A stretch of 15,944 nucleotides of DNA from Bacillota bacterium (GTDB lineage: Bacteria > Bacillota > Clostridia > Lachnospirales > Lachnospiraceae), in contig JAEWMZ010000386.1 of NCBI GenBank assembly GCA_023392995.1, positions 1 through 15,944 of the forward strand, written 5' to 3'. Under the pieces are notes generated by a model. It did no database searches. It worked only from the letters and a program-made list of their open reading frames with translations, and had not been told where the DNA came from. The position numbers and the translations under genes are program-made. Below, one piece after another: positions 15,836 to 15,944 of this stretch (position 1 is the first letter of the stretch; each line of letters opens with the position of its first letter).

Positions 15836-15944
15836 ACTAAGTTTAGATTAATCCCATTATTCTTTAGCACCTTGAAAAATTTATATTTTGTAGAAACAGT
15901 GGATGGTTTTATCTGTATTGGGTATCCACACAACCCTATTCCTT
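15831..15944. mobile_element. Probable end of an inserted element
   Basis: Sequence from 15831 interrupts the permease frame. It opens with the palindrome TCTAAAC-TAA-GTTTAGA (15831-15847). A minus-strand frame stays open to the window edge. Only one end is visible, so neither terminal repeats nor target duplication can be checked, and no IS family is assigned. Confidence 0.4.
15832..15944 (-). CDS. C-terminal 36 codons of an unidentified minus-strand frame
   Basis: From the window edge a minus-strand frame (codons 15942 down to the TAG at 15834-15832) encodes a basic tail including GYPIQIKPSTVSTKYKFFK and ending NLNLV. It stops two bases from the presumed insertion boundary, as transposase genes often do. 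It is too short to name a family and may be chance. Confidence 0.25.
   Translation of the reverse strand, partial: GIGLCGYPIQIKPSTVSTKYKFFKVLKNNGINLNLV

Noticed and set aside
15831..15847. IS200/IS605-type end hairpin
   Set aside because: A small palindrome at an insertion boundary would fit, but it is short, the second end is outside the window and no Y1 transposase or TnpB motif is visible, so no family is assigned.

Overview
The window is a low-G+C Firmicutes segment, most consistent with Clostridia of the Lachnospiraceae type. The basis is the strong GGAGG ribosome-binding sites, TTG starts, a eukaryote-like (type 2) isoleucyl-tRNA synthetase, an AraC-regulated heterodimeric ABC exporter, and a YesM/YesN two-component system beside an RbsA-type sugar ABC transporter. 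The genus cannot be fixed from sequence reading alone.

Layout. (1) 1-3336: ileS with its own RBS, followed by a hairpin that may terminate both ileS and the convergent araC-type gene. (2) 3568-4770: a minus-strand AraC/cupin regulator, divergent from the exporter. The gap holds a promoter on each strand, two ATGGTGCAA direct repeats placed to serve both promoters, and a 158-bp nested inverted-repeat (MITE-like) element in the exporter leader. (3) 4770-8349: two overlapping half-transporter genes forming an asymmetric exporter with one degenerate and one intact ATP site, closed by an intrinsic terminator at 8424-8483. (4) 8657-12922: a YesN-like response regulator, a YesM/LytS-like histidine kinase with almost no extracytoplasmic loop, and a degenerate RbsA-like double ATPase that has lost most catalytic residues. 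The unit ends at a strong intrinsic terminator. (5) 13024-15835: a sugar-binding lipoprotein, an intact RbsA-type ATPase, and the first 50 codons of an RbsC-type permease. The permease breaks off at about 15831, where unrelated sequence begins, probably the end of an inserted element.

How the parts may work together. The AraC regulator probably controls itself and the exporter from shared operator repeats. In the second half, the sensor kinase has no extracellular domain. A catalytically dead transporter ATPase is the third gene of its operon, and an intact transporter of the same family follows under a promoter that lacks a recognisable -35 but carries a palindrome there. This suggests a transport-coupled sensing module: the pseudo-ATPase would dock to the permease or kinase and report transport status, and the YesN-like regulator would activate the binding-protein promoter. 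That is inference. The sequence directly shows the loss of catalytic residues, the missing sensor loop, the gene order and the separate terminator and promoter.

Two other stretches stand out: a relatively G+C-rich 157-base block between the regulator and kinase genes, which looks like a dispersed repeat, and a Cys/His-rich insert in the IleS editing domain.
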